From Chitinophaga oryzae (GTDB taxonomy: Bacteria; Bacteroidota; Bacteroidia; Chitinophagales; Chitinophagaceae): a DNA stretch of 64,000 nucleotides. The translations under genes and the position numbers were made by a program. Every line of letters starts with the position of its first letter. Within the stretch, counting starts at the first letter, position 1. The notes below the pieces were generated by a model. The model was not told the DNA's origin. It saw only the letters and a program-made list of their open reading frames with translations, and did no database searches. The stretch is taken from the NCBI RefSeq assembly GCF_012516375.2, contig NZ_CP051204.2, forward strand, positions 2,666,001-2,730,000. Direction: 5' to 3'. Positions 42,601-51,226 of the stretch are shown here, piece after piece.

Positions 42601-42758
42601 TGATCAAAGACAACGGCAAAGGGTTTGACCAGGAGAAGGTGCGTTTGTTTGGCAATGGCTTGAAAAATATACAGAAGCGGATGATGGCCGTAGGCGGCAA
42701 TGCAGACATCACTTCCAACAACGGCACAATAGTTTTTCTCGATATCCCACTAAATTAA
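39624..42758 (+). CDS. Propeller-type sensor histidine kinase
   Basis: 1044 residues. No ATG precedes the signal peptide (RLFCLSLCALLMGTGILYA), so translation starts at GTG 39624 or TTG 39645. The periplasmic part (about 30-790) has two-component-propeller repeats (FLWIATRDGINRFDGY, NMWVGTDGDGVKKY, RIWVSHNKGVTQIN) and a Y_Y_Y domain. One membrane helix (about 805-828) leads to HisKA_3 with phospho-acceptor His859 (MHDDLGSG) and an HATPase domain. Unlike hybrid HTCS proteins it has no receiver or AraC domain. It acts with the downstream LuxR-type regulator. Confidence 0.92.
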   Translation: MLHSRQLKRLFCLSLCALLMGTGILYAQEKPYIFDSYSVNDGLSQSTIFDITQDDQGFLWIATRDGINRFDGYTFNEYRYKPSSQARAGEGKGELVPRGSNGNRAVINRFDLKGYKGYSFYHDRHHQLLLVHNNGISLYDKYRNNFRNVLIDTSNVNAQERDANVKFRILGEDAATRSLWVWRPMKGLYVLDDSSYVTRRIILYPPQFQRMGIIPSALLKDGNTIWMSGDEGELLALDIQTLQLQTYCLPGVGRNAIMRNLNADSILIVSEGHIVVFNKRRNKFSDLSYDYRNEWGDAFTPNVMEIDHEGNAWIGGTDGILIYSIARNEIIRHIVSFNTFETRSYNLVSYLYRDGSDNMWVGTDGDGVKKYSPHKKVFNLYRSPYISHNMVQAVYKHDDGKLYVGLMRDGLNIYGEGGKFLERISNELYPHKFPGNDLGAICRENFEHLWLHFAGMHIGLFNVQTKAFRDLTAKVDALQLPPQKDPFPFLFKRANGELYFNYGRYLLRFEEHGGYDYTVSVVHDFQDELLTTYFEDHMGNQYVGTKSALYIKHLADSHWRYVKLPEGTTVKGINKTPHKELLVATNKGLFVYDASGRLKTHYNSYDYPKLINDYMYGVLLDDKDRIWVSHNKGVTQINPVTREITTFNHEDGLQSNEFNTGAFYKSIDGELFFGGTRGVNGFYPKNFRKNPFNSKVIIRRMEVLDKPYESDTAISLLKRVELPYNQNTIAIEFVPLEYTNPLKNKVQYKLEGADEDWVEAGAFRMARYTNLHPGSYIFKVKASNNDDSWNTTPTMLEIQIRIPFWQSLWFRFLLLLLLLGIAYYFSTLYLDYKIRHEKLKLEKEQAVDQERARISSDMHDDLGSGLSTIRLLSEIAKRKIPDTSQTKEIERISETAGEMIDKMSEIIWAMNSSNDSLANLIAYMRSFAADFLEHAHISHQFFFPEVIPDIKLSGGTRRNIYLAVKESLHNVVKHAKATEVIIEVKMHKNMTIMIKDNGKGFDQEKVRLFGNGLKNIQKRMMAVGGNADITSNNGTIVFLDIPLN

Positions 42759-42841
42759 CATACATTTGTTTTAAGTAACATTTAAGTGTTATAATTCCTA
42801 TAAACATGACGGTATACTCAAAGAAGAAGGCCCAGGATAAC

Positions 42842-43474
42842 ATGGACATCATTTCTATTGCGATAGTAGAAGATAACCATGATATCCGCACGGCTATGGA
42901 ATTGCTGATTAATGGTTCTGACGGTTATGCCTGTGTTGGCACCTTCAATAATGCAGAAACCGCACTGGAGCAAATCCCTCACCTGCTGCCCAACGTAGTC
43001 CTGATGGATTTTAATCTTCCCGGTGGGATGAATGGTATTGAATGTATTGCCCGGTTGAAAGCGGAGTACCAGGATATGCAGTTTATGATGCTCACTGTAT
43101 ATGAAGATGACGACAAAATTTTCATGGCACTGGAAGCCGGCGCCAGTGGGTACATCCTCAAAAAAACCTCTCCCGGTGAACTGCTGGAAGCCATCAGGGA
43201 TCTGCACGAAGGCGGTTCGCCGATGAGTTCTCAGATTGCCAGAAGGGTGGTGGCCTTTTTCCAGAAACAGGCAAAACCTAACCCGGCGCTGGAAGCATTG
43301 ACCACGCGCGAAAAAGAAATTCTCGATCAGTTATCGAAAGGATTCCTCTACAAGGAAATTGCCAGCAACCTGTTTATCAGTATCGAAACAGTGAGACGGC
43401 ACGTTCATAATATTTATGAGAAACTGCACGTCCGCAGCAGGACGGACGCGGTAAACAAATACTACAACCGCTAA
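42842..43474 (+). CDS. NarL/LuxR-type response regulator
   Basis: 210 residues from the ATG at 42842 (an ATG at 42806 would add 12 residues). Receiver domain with the acidic pair VEDN near the start and phospho-acceptor Asp in VVLMDFNLPG (residue 56), Thr in MMLTVYE and Lys in YILKKT. The LuxR helix-turn-helix (about 145-207) contains LTTREKEIL and YKEIASNLFISIETVRRHV. It is 83 nt behind the kinase gene and is its obvious partner; the target genes are unknown. Confidence 0.93.
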   Translation: MDIISIAIVEDNHDIRTAMELLINGSDGYACVGTFNNAETALEQIPHLLPNVVLMDFNLPGGMNGIECIARLKAEYQDMQFMMLTVYEDDDKIFMALEAGASGYILKKTSPGELLEAIRDLHEGGSPMSSQIARRVVAFFQKQAKPNPALEALTTREKEILDQLSKGFLYKEIASNLFISIETVRRHVHNIYEKLHVRSRTDAVNKYYNR

Positions 43475-43481
43475 ACGCATT

Positions 43482-43530
43482 AAAAGCAGAAGGAGTTGCA
43501 GATCATCTGCAACTCCTTCTGCTTTTTTAT
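43482..43530. terminator. Bidirectional terminator after the response regulator
   Basis: A perfect 22-bp inverted repeat (43482-43503 with 43505-43526) with one central base; TTTTTT on the plus side and TTTTA on the minus side. Confidence 0.85.
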
Positions 43531-43537
43531 AGTTCTT

Positions 43538-43630
43538 TTACTTCATTGCGTGTTTACGCAACAAGTGAGCACAAAGTACCAAGGTGGCAATGAGCATGCA
43601 TGCCAGTTTGAATAACAGACCAGTTTTCAT
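43538..43630 (-). CDS. Very small membrane protein
   Basis: A 30-residue frame: MKTGLLFKLA, hydrophobic CMLIATLVLCAHLL, basic end RKHAMK. It is converging on the terminator of the response regulator. TGTATTTG on the minus strand (43678-43671) is a near match to the -7 element. Translation unproven. Confidence 0.4.
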   Translation of the reverse strand: MKTGLLFKLACMLIATLVLCAHLLRKHAMK

Positions 43631-43759
43631 AGGATGGGGATTGTATGGTTAAATAATTTTTCCCTGTGTACAAATACATGACACTCCTCTGAAGGCGATA
43701 GCCGTACTGATGCTCTTTTGCTGATAGTAATGTATGAAGACCCCGCTGTGTGTGAAAGA

Positions 43760-43909
43760 TTACCGCATCATCTGCCAGGAATCAAATTTCCGGATGAGAC
43801 GGAGAAATTTATTACCGATGTTGTTTTCCTGTTCGCGGCGGATAATAAAAGTTGCAATAACTGCGGCGAGCAGGGCCATTAAAATGAGAATGATAAAAAG
43901 CGTTTTCAT
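43760..43909 (-). CDS. Small single-helix membrane protein
   Basis: 49 residues: MKT, helix LFIILILMALLAAVIATFII (4-23), then a basic/polar tail (RREQENNIGNKFLRLIRKFD). Same strand and style as the 30-residue frame 130 nt away. The opposite strand also holds a 61-codon frame, but that is Arg-rich without structure. A TATATTTA on the minus strand (43959-43952) could be its -7 element. Confidence 0.5.
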   Translation of the reverse strand: MKTLFIILILMALLAAVIATFIIRREQENNIGNKFLRLIRKFDSWQMMR

Positions 43910-44075
43910 AAGGACATAGGTTTAGGATGTTTTCGATAAATGTGTCTTTCGTAAATATAATTAATTATTTGAATAAAAAATATTTTTCATAGAATTTTGT
44001 GAATCCGGAGAGGCAAATAGAAAGATATTCGGTGGTCCCCCCGGCTACTCCCCAAAATTTAACACGACCAATACA

Positions 44076-44097
44076 TTGATAATTAATTGATAATTAA
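44076..44097. repeat. 11-bp tandem duplication
   Basis: TTGATAATTAA twice in a row, in the AT-rich DNA before the parE promoter. Confidence 0.6.
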
Positions 44098-44124
44098 TAT
44101 TCCATACATATTGTATAACTAATA

Positions 44125-44156
44125 CTTGGGATGATTCAATGAATCCTTTATTTTTG
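44125..44156 (+). promoter_or_regulatory. Promoter for parE
   Basis: CTTG (44125-44128), 20-nt spacer and a full -7 match TATTTTTG (44149-44156). The leader is about 85 nt. Confidence 0.6.
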
Positions 44157-44247
44157 CCAGCAATCGGATTTTGCTAAAAGATTTAGTATCCTTGCAGCAG
44201 CCTTTTAAACCCTAGGAAAATAAATATTTAGGAAACTTTAATATAAT

Positions 44248-46149
44248 ATGGCAAACACGGATAAGACGGATAACAAAGATCTATTTGCTTCCTATACGGA
44301 AGACTCCATACGGTCACTGGACTGGCGGGAGCACATCCGCCTCCGTCCCGGTATGTACATCGGTAAGCTGGGCGATGGTTCCAGCATGGACGACGGCATT
44401 TACATCCTGCTCAAGGAGGTGGCCGACAACTGTATCGATGAACACACCATGGGATTCGGCAAGCAGATAGACCTGAAAGTAACCGAGCACAGTGTGACGG
44501 TGCGCGACTTTGGTCGTGGTATTCCGCTGGGCAAGGTAGTAGATGTGGTGAGTAAGATCAATACCGGCGCCAAATATGACAGCAAGGCCTTTCAGAAATC
44601 TGTCGGCCTCAACGGGGTGGGTACCAAAGCGGTGAACGCCCTCTCCAGTTATTTCCGCGTGCAGTCGGTGCGCGATGGCCGCATGAAAGTGGCGGAGTTT
44701 GAACGCGGCGTACTGGTCAAGGAACATAAAGAAACCGCTACTTCCGAACCGAACGGCACCCTCGTGACCTTCACGCCGGATGATACCGTTTTCAAAAACT
44801 ATCGTTACATCCCGGAATTCCTCGAAAACCAGATCTGGAACTACTGCTTCCTGAACGCCGGTCTGACAGTGAATTTCAACGGTAAAAAATACCTCTCCAA
44901 AAATGGTCTGCTGGACCTGCTGCAGCGTAAAACCAACGAGGAAGACCTGCGCTATCCCATCATCCACCTGAAAGGAGAAGATATAGAAGTGGCCATCACC
45001 CACGAAAACCAATACGGTGAGGAGTACTATTCCTTCGTGAACGGCCAGCATACCACCCAGGGCGGTACGCACCTCGCGGCTTTCCGGGAGGCTTTCGTGA
45101 AAACCGTACGCGACTTCTACAAAAAAGATTATGAAGCCACCGACATCCGTTCTTCCATCTGCGCGGCCATCTCCGTACGGGTACAGGAACCGGTGTTCGA
45201 ATCCCAGACCAAAACCAAACTGGGCTCACAGGTGGTATTCGAAGGCGGTCCTTCTGTAAAAGCATTTGTGCTGGACTTCCTCTCCAAACACCTCGACGAT
45301 TTCCTGCATCGTAACCCGGCGATAGCCGACGCGATGAAGAAACGCATCGAACAGAGCGAACGCGAAAGAAAAGAACTGGCAGGCATTAAAAAGCTGGCCA
45401 ACGAAAGAGCAAAGAAAGCCAACCTGCACAACCGTAAACTGCGCGATTGCCGCATCCACCTCAATGAAGAGTTTACCGGCAAAGACAAAGCTGAACAGGA
45501 AGCCAAACGGCTGGAAACGACCATCTTCATTACGGAAGGTGATTCCGCCAGCGGCTCCATCACCAAGTCCCGCAACGTGGAAACACAGGCGGTGTTCAGT
45601 CTGCGCGGTAAACCCCTGAACAGCTTCGGCCTCACTAAAAAGATCGTGTACGAAAATGAGGAATTTAACCTCCTCCAACACGCGCTTAATATTGAAGAAG
45701 GATTGGAAGGGCTGCGCTACAACAACATTGTAGTGGCAACCGATGCCGATGTGGACGGTATGCACATCCGTCTGCTGATCCTCACGTTCTTCCTGCAGTT
45801 CTTCCCCGACCTGGTGAAAAACGGGCACGTATATATCCTGGAAACGCCGCTGTTCCGCGTACGTAACAAGCAGCAGACCATCTACTGTTACTCCGAAGAG
45901 GAGAAACAGAAAGCAGTGAAGAAACTGGGCAACAAACCGGAGATCACCCGCTTTAAAGGATTGGGAGAGATTTCCCCGGAAGAATTCGGCCGCTTTATCG
46001 GCGATGACATCCGTATCGAGCCGATCATCCTGTCGAAAGACATTCATATCCAGAAACTGCTGGAATATTATATGGGCAAAAACACCCAGACCAGACAGGA
46101 GTTCATTATCAACAACCTGCGGTACGAAAAAGACCTGATTGAAGAGTAA
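44248..46149 (+). CDS. parE: DNA topoisomerase IV subunit B
   Basis: 633 residues. GHKL ATPase domain with [19 protein letters not shown] and [14 protein letters not shown]; transducer domain; then TOPRIM with TEGDSASGS and the metal pair DADVDGMHI. The C-terminus KGLGE...NTQTRQEFI is typical. With ParC it separates linked daughter chromosomes. The length (shorter than GyrB) and the neighbouring parC support ParE rather than GyrB. The stop TAA starts a family A element. Confidence 0.94.
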   Translation: MANTDKTDNKDLFASYTEDSIRSLDWREHIRLRPGMYIGKLGDGSSMDDGIYILLKEVADNCIDEHTMGFGKQIDLKVTEHSVTVRDFGRGIPLGKVVDVVSKINTGAKYDSKAFQKSVGLNGVGTKAVNALSSYFRVQSVRDGRMKVAEFERGVLVKEHKETATSEPNGTLVTFTPDDTVFKNYRYIPEFLENQIWNYCFLNAGLTVNFNGKKYLSKNGLLDLLQRKTNEEDLRYPIIHLKGEDIEVAITHENQYGEEYYSFVNGQHTTQGGTHLAAFREAFVKTVRDFYKKDYEATDIRSSICAAISVRVQEPVFESQTKTKLGSQVVFEGGPSVKAFVLDFLSKHLDDFLHRNPAIADAMKKRIEQSERERKELAGIKKLANERAKKANLHNRKLRDCRIHLNEEFTGKDKAEQEAKRLETTIFITEGDSASGSITKSRNVETQAVFSLRGKPLNSFGLTKKIVYENEEFNLLQHALNIEEGLEGLRYNNIVVATDADVDGMHIRLLILTFFLQFFPDLVKNGHVYILETPLFRVRNKQQTIYCYSEEEKQKAVKKLGNKPEITRFKGLGEISPEEFGRFIGDDIRIEPIILSKDIHIQKLLEYYMGKNTQTRQEFIINNLRYEKDLIEE

Positions 46150-46246
46150 TTACGAATTACGAATTACGAATTATGAATGTGGAGTTTTCAAGGCATTGGT
46201 AGTTCGTAATTAATAATTCGTAAACTATAATTCGTAATTCGTAATT
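46148..46246. repeat. Family A element, copy 3 (degenerate core)
   Basis: TTACGAA direct repeats on the left (46150-46175) and TTCGTAA repeats on the right (46202-46246), but the middle lacks the GGGCTGT core. It starts in the parE stop codon and ends 2 nt before the DUF1835 start codon. Confidence 0.75.
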
Positions 46247-46248
46247 GA

Positions 46249-47136
46249 ATGTTACACATCGTGTTTGGCGAGGCTGCAATACCGGTAATGACCGAAGCCA
46301 TCAGCATGGACGAAAAAATGCAGGGCGAACTGCTTTGCTTTGAAGACGACCTGTCTGTTGGCCCGTTGTTTATCCTCGATACCAAAGAAGGGCAGGCCAA
46401 CCGCCGCCAGTGGTGGCAGCAGATCAGCGCTACGGCTTCACAGCCGCAGCTGCAGCCGGAATTACTGCCGGAAACGCCTGCTACGGAAACCGTTGCTCCG
46501 GCCGCGGAAGAAACGCCGGGCGATGCAGAAGCGCTGAAAGCCCTGAAAACACGCCTGAAAGAGGACCAGGAGCTGGAAGTATGGATATGGGCCGGCCAGA
46601 ACGCCCGCGACGTATGCGGCTACTACTGGCTGGTAAGCCAGCTGTATGACTTTGCAGGCCGCATCCATATCATCTACCTCAATAACCTGCCTTTCCTGAA
46701 TGAAAAAGGCGCTATTTTTTATCCTACCCACCTGCACCAGATACTGCCCAGGGAATTCCTGAAAGCGAAGAAACTGGCCAGGCCCATCTCCCTTGCGGAG
46801 TTTGAACTGGATGGAGATGAATGGCACCGCCTCATGAATGAGAACGCCGGTATCCGGATGCTGGAAGGCGGTAAAAAAATCAAAGGAGAGCCCACCCTGT
46901 TTTATGACAAGGAACTGCTGGCACAAACCGGTAAGGAGTTTGTCAAGGCATGGCGGGTGGTACAACAGGTGACCGGCAAGCTGAAATACCCGGTGCTGGA
47001 CCTGTTTCTCGGATGGCGTCTGAAAGAGCTGGTGAAAGAAGGTAAAGTGGAAAGTAAAGGCGACCTGAAAACCATCCGTGACTTTGAAGTGAAACTGCCG
47101 GGAGAAACGAACACCGAAAATCCTGTATCGGAATGA
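46249..47136 (+). CDS. DUF1835-family protein
   Basis: 295 residues, soluble. MLHIVFGEAAIPVMTEAI matches the DUF1835 start, with EDDLSVGPL following. A Pro/Glu/Ala-rich linker (about 63-95) precedes a second half with VWIWAGQNARDVCGYYWL and a C-terminal DUF3658-like helical region. Function unknown. It sits in the parE-parC operon, 4 nt overlapping with the next gene, so it is likely co-expressed with topoisomerase IV, though no physical link is known. Confidence 0.82.
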   Translation: MLHIVFGEAAIPVMTEAISMDEKMQGELLCFEDDLSVGPLFILDTKEGQANRRQWWQQISATASQPQLQPELLPETPATETVAPAAEETPGDAEALKALKTRLKEDQELEVWIWAGQNARDVCGYYWLVSQLYDFAGRIHIIYLNNLPFLNEKGAIFYPTHLHQILPREFLKAKKLARPISLAEFELDGDEWHRLMNENAGIRMLEGGKKIKGEPTLFYDKELLAQTGKEFVKAWRVVQQVTGKLKYPVLDLFLGWRLKELVKEGKVESKGDLKTIRDFEVKLPGETNTENPVSE

Positions 47137-47537
47137 TAAAAGTAACTACCCTGTCTCTGGCAGGAGAAGATGACCGGGGAAGCAACTATCTCTGGGACTG
47201 TACCCGGACCGGGGAATTTATGCTGTGCTACCGGCACGCCGGCAGCAGCAGCGGTCAGCACTACCATACCGGTATCAGCGACAATAAAAACCCGGAGATC
47301 ATGTTCCTGCTTACCGGTAAAGCGCTGATACACTGGTGCCCGGTAGGAGGTAACGAGATCCATACCACGGAAGTTACCGCGCCGGCGCGGGTGGAAGTGC
47401 CCGTTAATCTGTGGCACCAGCTGATCGCCGAAACGGATTGCTGCTTTATAGAGCTGAACTCCATGGCCGACGTGCAGAAAGACAGCGTACGCGTATGGCG
47501 GGCAGACCTTGAAAAAATGATTATCGAAAAACAGTAA
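47133..47537 (+). CDS. Small cupin-fold protein
   Basis: 134 residues; start ATG overlaps the DUF1835 stop (ATGA). Cupin-like strands: GQHYHTG with two His, PEIMFLLTGKALIHW, and VPVNLWHQLIAETDCCFIEL. The His pair plus the late His could bind a metal. Sugar isomerase-like or regulatory roles are possible; I do not recognise the family precisely. It is 12 nt before parC. Confidence 0.75.
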   Translation: MIKVTTLSLAGEDDRGSNYLWDCTRTGEFMLCYRHAGSSSGQHYHTGISDNKNPEIMFLLTGKALIHWCPVGGNEIHTTEVTAPARVEVPVNLWHQLIAETDCCFIELNSMADVQKDSVRVWRADLEKMIIEKQ

Positions 47538-47549
47538 GAGTATTTATAC

Positions 47550-50087
47550 ATGGATATGGAAAATATAACATCAGACGAATCGCTGCATAATATCACCCAT
47601 GTGGGCGGTATGTATGAGAGCTGGTTTCTGGACTATGCATCCTATGTAATCCTGGAGCGCGCCGTACCCAGCGTGGAAGACGGGCTGAAACCCGTACAGC
47701 GTCGTATCCTCCACGCCATGAAAGAGATGGATGACGGCCGTTTTAATAAGGTGGCCAATGTGATCGGGCAAACGATGCAGTACCATCCGCATGGCGACGC
47801 TTCCATCAGCGACGCTATCGTAAACCTCGGCCAGAAAGATCTCCTGATAGAAACACAGGGTAACTGGGGCGATGTGCGCACCGGCGACGATGCAGCGGCG
47901 GCCCGGTACATTGAGGCCCGTCTCTCCAAATTTGCGCTGGACGTGGCGTTCAATCCTAAAACCACTACCTGGCAGCTCAGCTACGATGGCCGTAAAAACG
48001 AACCGCTGTCACTGCCCATGAAGTTCCCGCTGCTGCTGGCACAAGGGGCGGAAGGTATCGCGGTGGGACTGTCCACCAAAATATTACCCCACAACTTCAA
48101 CGAGCTGATAGACGCTTCCATCAAATATCTCAAAGGGAAAAAATTTGAGCTGTTCCCCGATTTCGCTACCGGCGGTATGGTGGACGTAGGCGCTTACAAC
48201 GATGGTAAACGCGGCGGCAAAGTAAGAGTGCGCGCCCATATCGAAGAGAAAGATAAAAAGACGCTCCTCATCAAAGACGTGCCTTACGGCGTCACCACCA
48301 CCCAGGTGATGGAGTCTATCGTAAAAGCAAATGACAGCGGTAAGATCAAGATCCGTAAAGTGGTGGACAATACCGCCGCTGAAGTGGAAATTGAAGTGCA
48401 GCTGGCGCCCGGCATCTCTCCGGACATCACCATCGACGCACTGTACGCGTTCACGGATTGCGAAATTTCGATTTCACCCAACGCCTGCGTGATCGTGAAC
48501 GATAAACCGCAGTTCCTCACTGCCTCCGAGTTACTGAGAGCGTCCGCCGACTTTACCAAAGAACTGCTGAGACAGGAACTGGAAATCAAACTGGCGGAAT
48601 TACAGGACAAATGGCACTACACCTCTCTTGAAAAAATCTTCTTCGAAAAAGGGATCTACAAGGAACTGGAACAGAAGCACAAAGATTGGGAAACAGTGCT
48701 GGCTGCCATCGATAAAGGTTTTACGCCGTATAAGAAACAACTGAAACGCGAGATTACCCGCGAAGACATTGTGAAACTCACGGAGAAGCCTGTACGCCGT
48801 ATTTACCGCCTCGATATCAACGAGCTGAACGAGCAGATCAAAGGACTGGAAGCCGATATCAAGCAGGTGAAAAATGACCTGCAAAACCTGGTGGATTACG
48901 CAGTGGCGTATTACGAAGGGCTACAGAAGAAATATGGTAAAGGCCGCGAACGTAAAACAGAAATCAAAACCTTTGATACCATCCAGGTGCAACAGGTAGC
49001 GATCGCCAATACCAAAATATATGTAAACCGTGCAGACGGCTTCATCGGCACTTCTCTGAAGAAAGACGAGTTTGTGGCCGACTGTTCCGACCTGGACAAT
49101 ATCATCGTGTTCCGCAGGGATGGCAAAATGCTGGTGACCAAAGTAGCCGATAAAACCTTCGTGGGTAAAGACATCATTCATGTGGACGTGTTCCGTAAAA
49201 ACGATGAACGTACTACCTACAACATGATCTATGTGGAAGGTAAAACCGGCGTGAGCTACGCCAAACGCTTCAACGTAACCGGCGTTACCCGCGACAAAGA
49301 ATATGACCTGGCCCATAAAGGAGAGAAAAATTCCAAAGTGCACTACTTCTCTGCCAACCCCAACGGAGAAGCAGAAGTAGTGACCATCAAGCTGAGCCCC
49401 AACTGCTCCGCCCGTAACAAGGAGTTTGACCTGTTCTTTGAAACCATCGCTATCAAAGGCCGTATCTCTATGGGTAACCAGGTAACGAAGTACCCGATCC
49501 GCAGCGTGAAATTCAAGGAAAAAGGCGTATCCACCCTCGCCGGCCAGAAAATCTGGTACGATTCCGAAACAGGCCGCCTGAACACGGAAGAAAGAGGCGT
49601 ATACATCGGCAGCTTTGAAGGAGAAGACAAGATCTTCGTGGCGTTCAAGAACGGTACCTACGAGCTGACCAACTATGAGCTCACCAACCGCTATGAATCC
49701 AACGATGTGGTTTATATCGAGAAGTTCAATCCGGAAAAAATAGTAACGGCCATCTATTTCGACGCCGATAAAAAGCAGTTCAACGTAAAACGTTTCCGTA
49801 TCGAAACACAAACGCTGAACAATAAATTCCTCTTCATTAAAGAAGGCAGCGGCAACTACCTGGAGATGGTGACCACCCACACCCAACCGGTGGTGTTACT
49901 GAAAACAGGTAAGAAACGCAGTCCTGAAGAAGAAGAGATCGATCTCTCCGAATTCGTGGAAGTAACCGGCTGGAGGACAGTAGGTACCCGTATTGCAGGA
50001 GATGACCTGATCAGTGCCGAGTTGTTGTCTGAAGATGAAGATCCGGACCCTAACGAGGATACACAGGTACAGGGAGAGCTGTTCTGA
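47550..50087 (+). CDS. parC: DNA topoisomerase IV subunit A
   Basis: 845 residues. Breakage-reunion domain with DGLKPVQRRIL, YHPHGDASI and catalytic Tyr120 in AAARYIEARL; a coiled region near 430-470; then beta-pinwheel blades to about 800 and an acidic tail (EDEDPDPNEDTQ). No GyrA box is visible in the pinwheel, consistent with ParC. It works with ParE in chromosome decatenation. A strong bidirectional terminator inside a family B element follows. Confidence 0.94.
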   Translation: MDMENITSDESLHNITHVGGMYESWFLDYASYVILERAVPSVEDGLKPVQRRILHAMKEMDDGRFNKVANVIGQTMQYHPHGDASISDAIVNLGQKDLLIETQGNWGDVRTGDDAAAARYIEARLSKFALDVAFNPKTTTWQLSYDGRKNEPLSLPMKFPLLLAQGAEGIAVGLSTKILPHNFNELIDASIKYLKGKKFELFPDFATGGMVDVGAYNDGKRGGKVRVRAHIEEKDKKTLLIKDVPYGVTTTQVMESIVKANDSGKIKIRKVVDNTAAEVEIEVQLAPGISPDITIDALYAFTDCEISISPNACVIVNDKPQFLTASELLRASADFTKELLRQELEIKLAELQDKWHYTSLEKIFFEKGIYKELEQKHKDWETVLAAIDKGFTPYKKQLKREITREDIVKLTEKPVRRIYRLDINELNEQIKGLEADIKQVKNDLQNLVDYAVAYYEGLQKKYGKGRERKTEIKTFDTIQVQQVAIANTKIYVNRADGFIGTSLKKDEFVADCSDLDNIIVFRRDGKMLVTKVADKTFVGKDIIHVDVFRKNDERTTYNMIYVEGKTGVSYAKRFNVTGVTRDKEYDLAHKGEKNSKVHYFSANPNGEAEVVTIKLSPNCSARNKEFDLFFETIAIKGRISMGNQVTKYPIRSVKFKEKGVSTLAGQKIWYDSETGRLNTEERGVYIGSFEGEDKIFVAFKNGTYELTNYELTNRYESNDVVYIEKFNPEKIVTAIYFDADKKQFNVKRFRIETQTLNNKFLFIKEGSGNYLEMVTTHTQPVVLLKTGKKRSPEEEEIDLSEFVEVTGWRTVGTRIAGDDLISAELLSEDEDPDPNEDTQVQGELF

Positions 50088-50226
50088 TTTGGAGATTTTT
50101 TGATTTGCGATTTTTTGATTTTACGAATAAAAGAGCGAAGACCAAAGCGATTTAATTTAGTCGCTTCGGTCTTCGCTTTTATCATCTTATGAAATCAATA
50201 AATCGTAAATCAAAAAATCCGTAAAT
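50088..50226. repeat. Family B element with bidirectional terminator core
   Basis: Outer arms 50094-50121 and 50192-50219 pair over 28 nt with two mismatches (GATTTTTTGATTTGCG words). They enclose a separate GC-rich hairpin. It lies exactly between the convergent parC and the minus-strand exported-protein gene, and the parC stop TGA is its first word. Confidence 0.8.
50127..50182. terminator. Bidirectional terminator between parC and the exported-protein gene
   Basis: ATAAAAGAGCGAAGACCAAAGCGA (in two parts, 50127-50150) pairs with 50161-50182, with a 2-nt bulge and one mismatch; TTTTAT on one side and TTTTAT on the other. Confidence 0.75.
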
Positions 50227-50228
50227 CC

Positions 50229-51200
50229 CTATTGTTTCTTTTTGCCTTGTTTGTTGGTACTCTCTGCTTCAAAGTCCTCCATTGACCGCGGGTTGGTCAT
50301 ACTTTTCTTTTTCTGGTCCAGCGGTTGCGGTACAGGAGCGCCTTTACCCTGGGGAATAGCGTCATGGAATACTTTGTTGACATGCATCCATTTGCCGCCT
50401 TTCCATTTAAAACCTTCATAGTCCATGTCGGACACATAGGTGTATTTTTTTGCCGGCTCGTTGGTTTCGGACACGAGGTGATCAAACACGATCATATCCA
50501 GTTCCTTGTTGTAGTTGAGCGTAGCGGTACTTTCTTTTTTGTACTCCATAATAAAACGGTTCCGGGTGGGTTTGGGGACGGAGTCCTCCGCGTAGCTGAA
50601 GAATGCGCCGCCAAAAACCGGTGCGCCGTTTTTAAAGGTAAGCATATCCACAATTTTTTTCTGGCTGCGGGGATTATTGGCATCCCAGCCGAAGAGGGTG
50701 TAGTACTCCTGGTTGAAGTAGTGGCGTTGCACGATGTTGTAATACAAACAGCCGTACCAGGCTTTGTTACCGGCGATGGTATCCGTATTGGTGATATAGT
50801 CGGACACATCAAACAGCGGGAACAGTTTCAGCTGGCCATCGGGCGTGTTCATCTGGATAGCGCCATAGTGGCGGTAAAAGCCGGTTTCCCTTTCCAGTGC
50901 CCAGCTGAAGATGCGGAAGCTGCTGTCTTGCGGATATTGTATAGAGACGGTATGCAGGGAGTCGAACGGGAACCGGAAAGACCAGGGTGTTTTAAGGGCC
51001 CGTACCAGCGCGGGGATAAACTGTTCTGTGGCAGCTTCCCGGCCGGCATCGCCTTTTCCGGCGAAGATCTCCCGGCTGAGCTGCTGCAGGGTGTCCTGAT
51101 CTTTCCGCAGGCGTGCGTAGCCGGCGGCGTCAGGTCGTTGCGCCCAAATACCAGCGACGGGTACGAGGAATAGCAGTGACAGTATTATTTTTTTTATCAT
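50229..51200 (-). CDS. Hypothetical exported protein
   Basis: 323 residues with a signal peptide (about 1-20, cut at IWAQ). The mature part is soluble, beta-rich (FRFPFDSLHTVSIQYPQDSSFRIFSWAL, MNTPDGQLKLFPLFDV) and ends in a basic, low-complexity tail (STNKQGKKKQ). I do not recognise a named domain. It is the last gene of the heptose/glycosyltransferase operon (26 nt from gmhB), so may serve the envelope, but that is inference. Confidence 0.78.
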   Translation of the reverse strand: MIKKIILSLLFLVPVAGIWAQRPDAAGYARLRKDQDTLQQLSREIFAGKGDAGREAATEQFIPALVRALKTPWSFRFPFDSLHTVSIQYPQDSSFRIFSWALERETGFYRHYGAIQMNTPDGQLKLFPLFDVSDYITNTDTIAGNKAWYGCLYYNIVQRHYFNQEYYTLFGWDANNPRSQKKIVDMLTFKNGAPVFGGAFFSYAEDSVPKPTRNRFIMEYKKESTATLNYNKELDMIVFDHLVSETNEPAKKYTYVSDMDYEGFKWKGGKWMHVNKVFHDAIPQGKGAPVPQPLDQKKKSMTNPRSMEDFEAESTNKQGKKKQ

Positions 51201-51226
51201 ATCTATAATACGGTTCAGGCTTTAAA

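Noticed and set aside
43734..43919. A plus-strand 61-codon frame in the gap after the response regulator
   Set aside because: It is Arg/Met-rich without structure, while the minus strand over the same bases gives a classical basic-flanked membrane helix.
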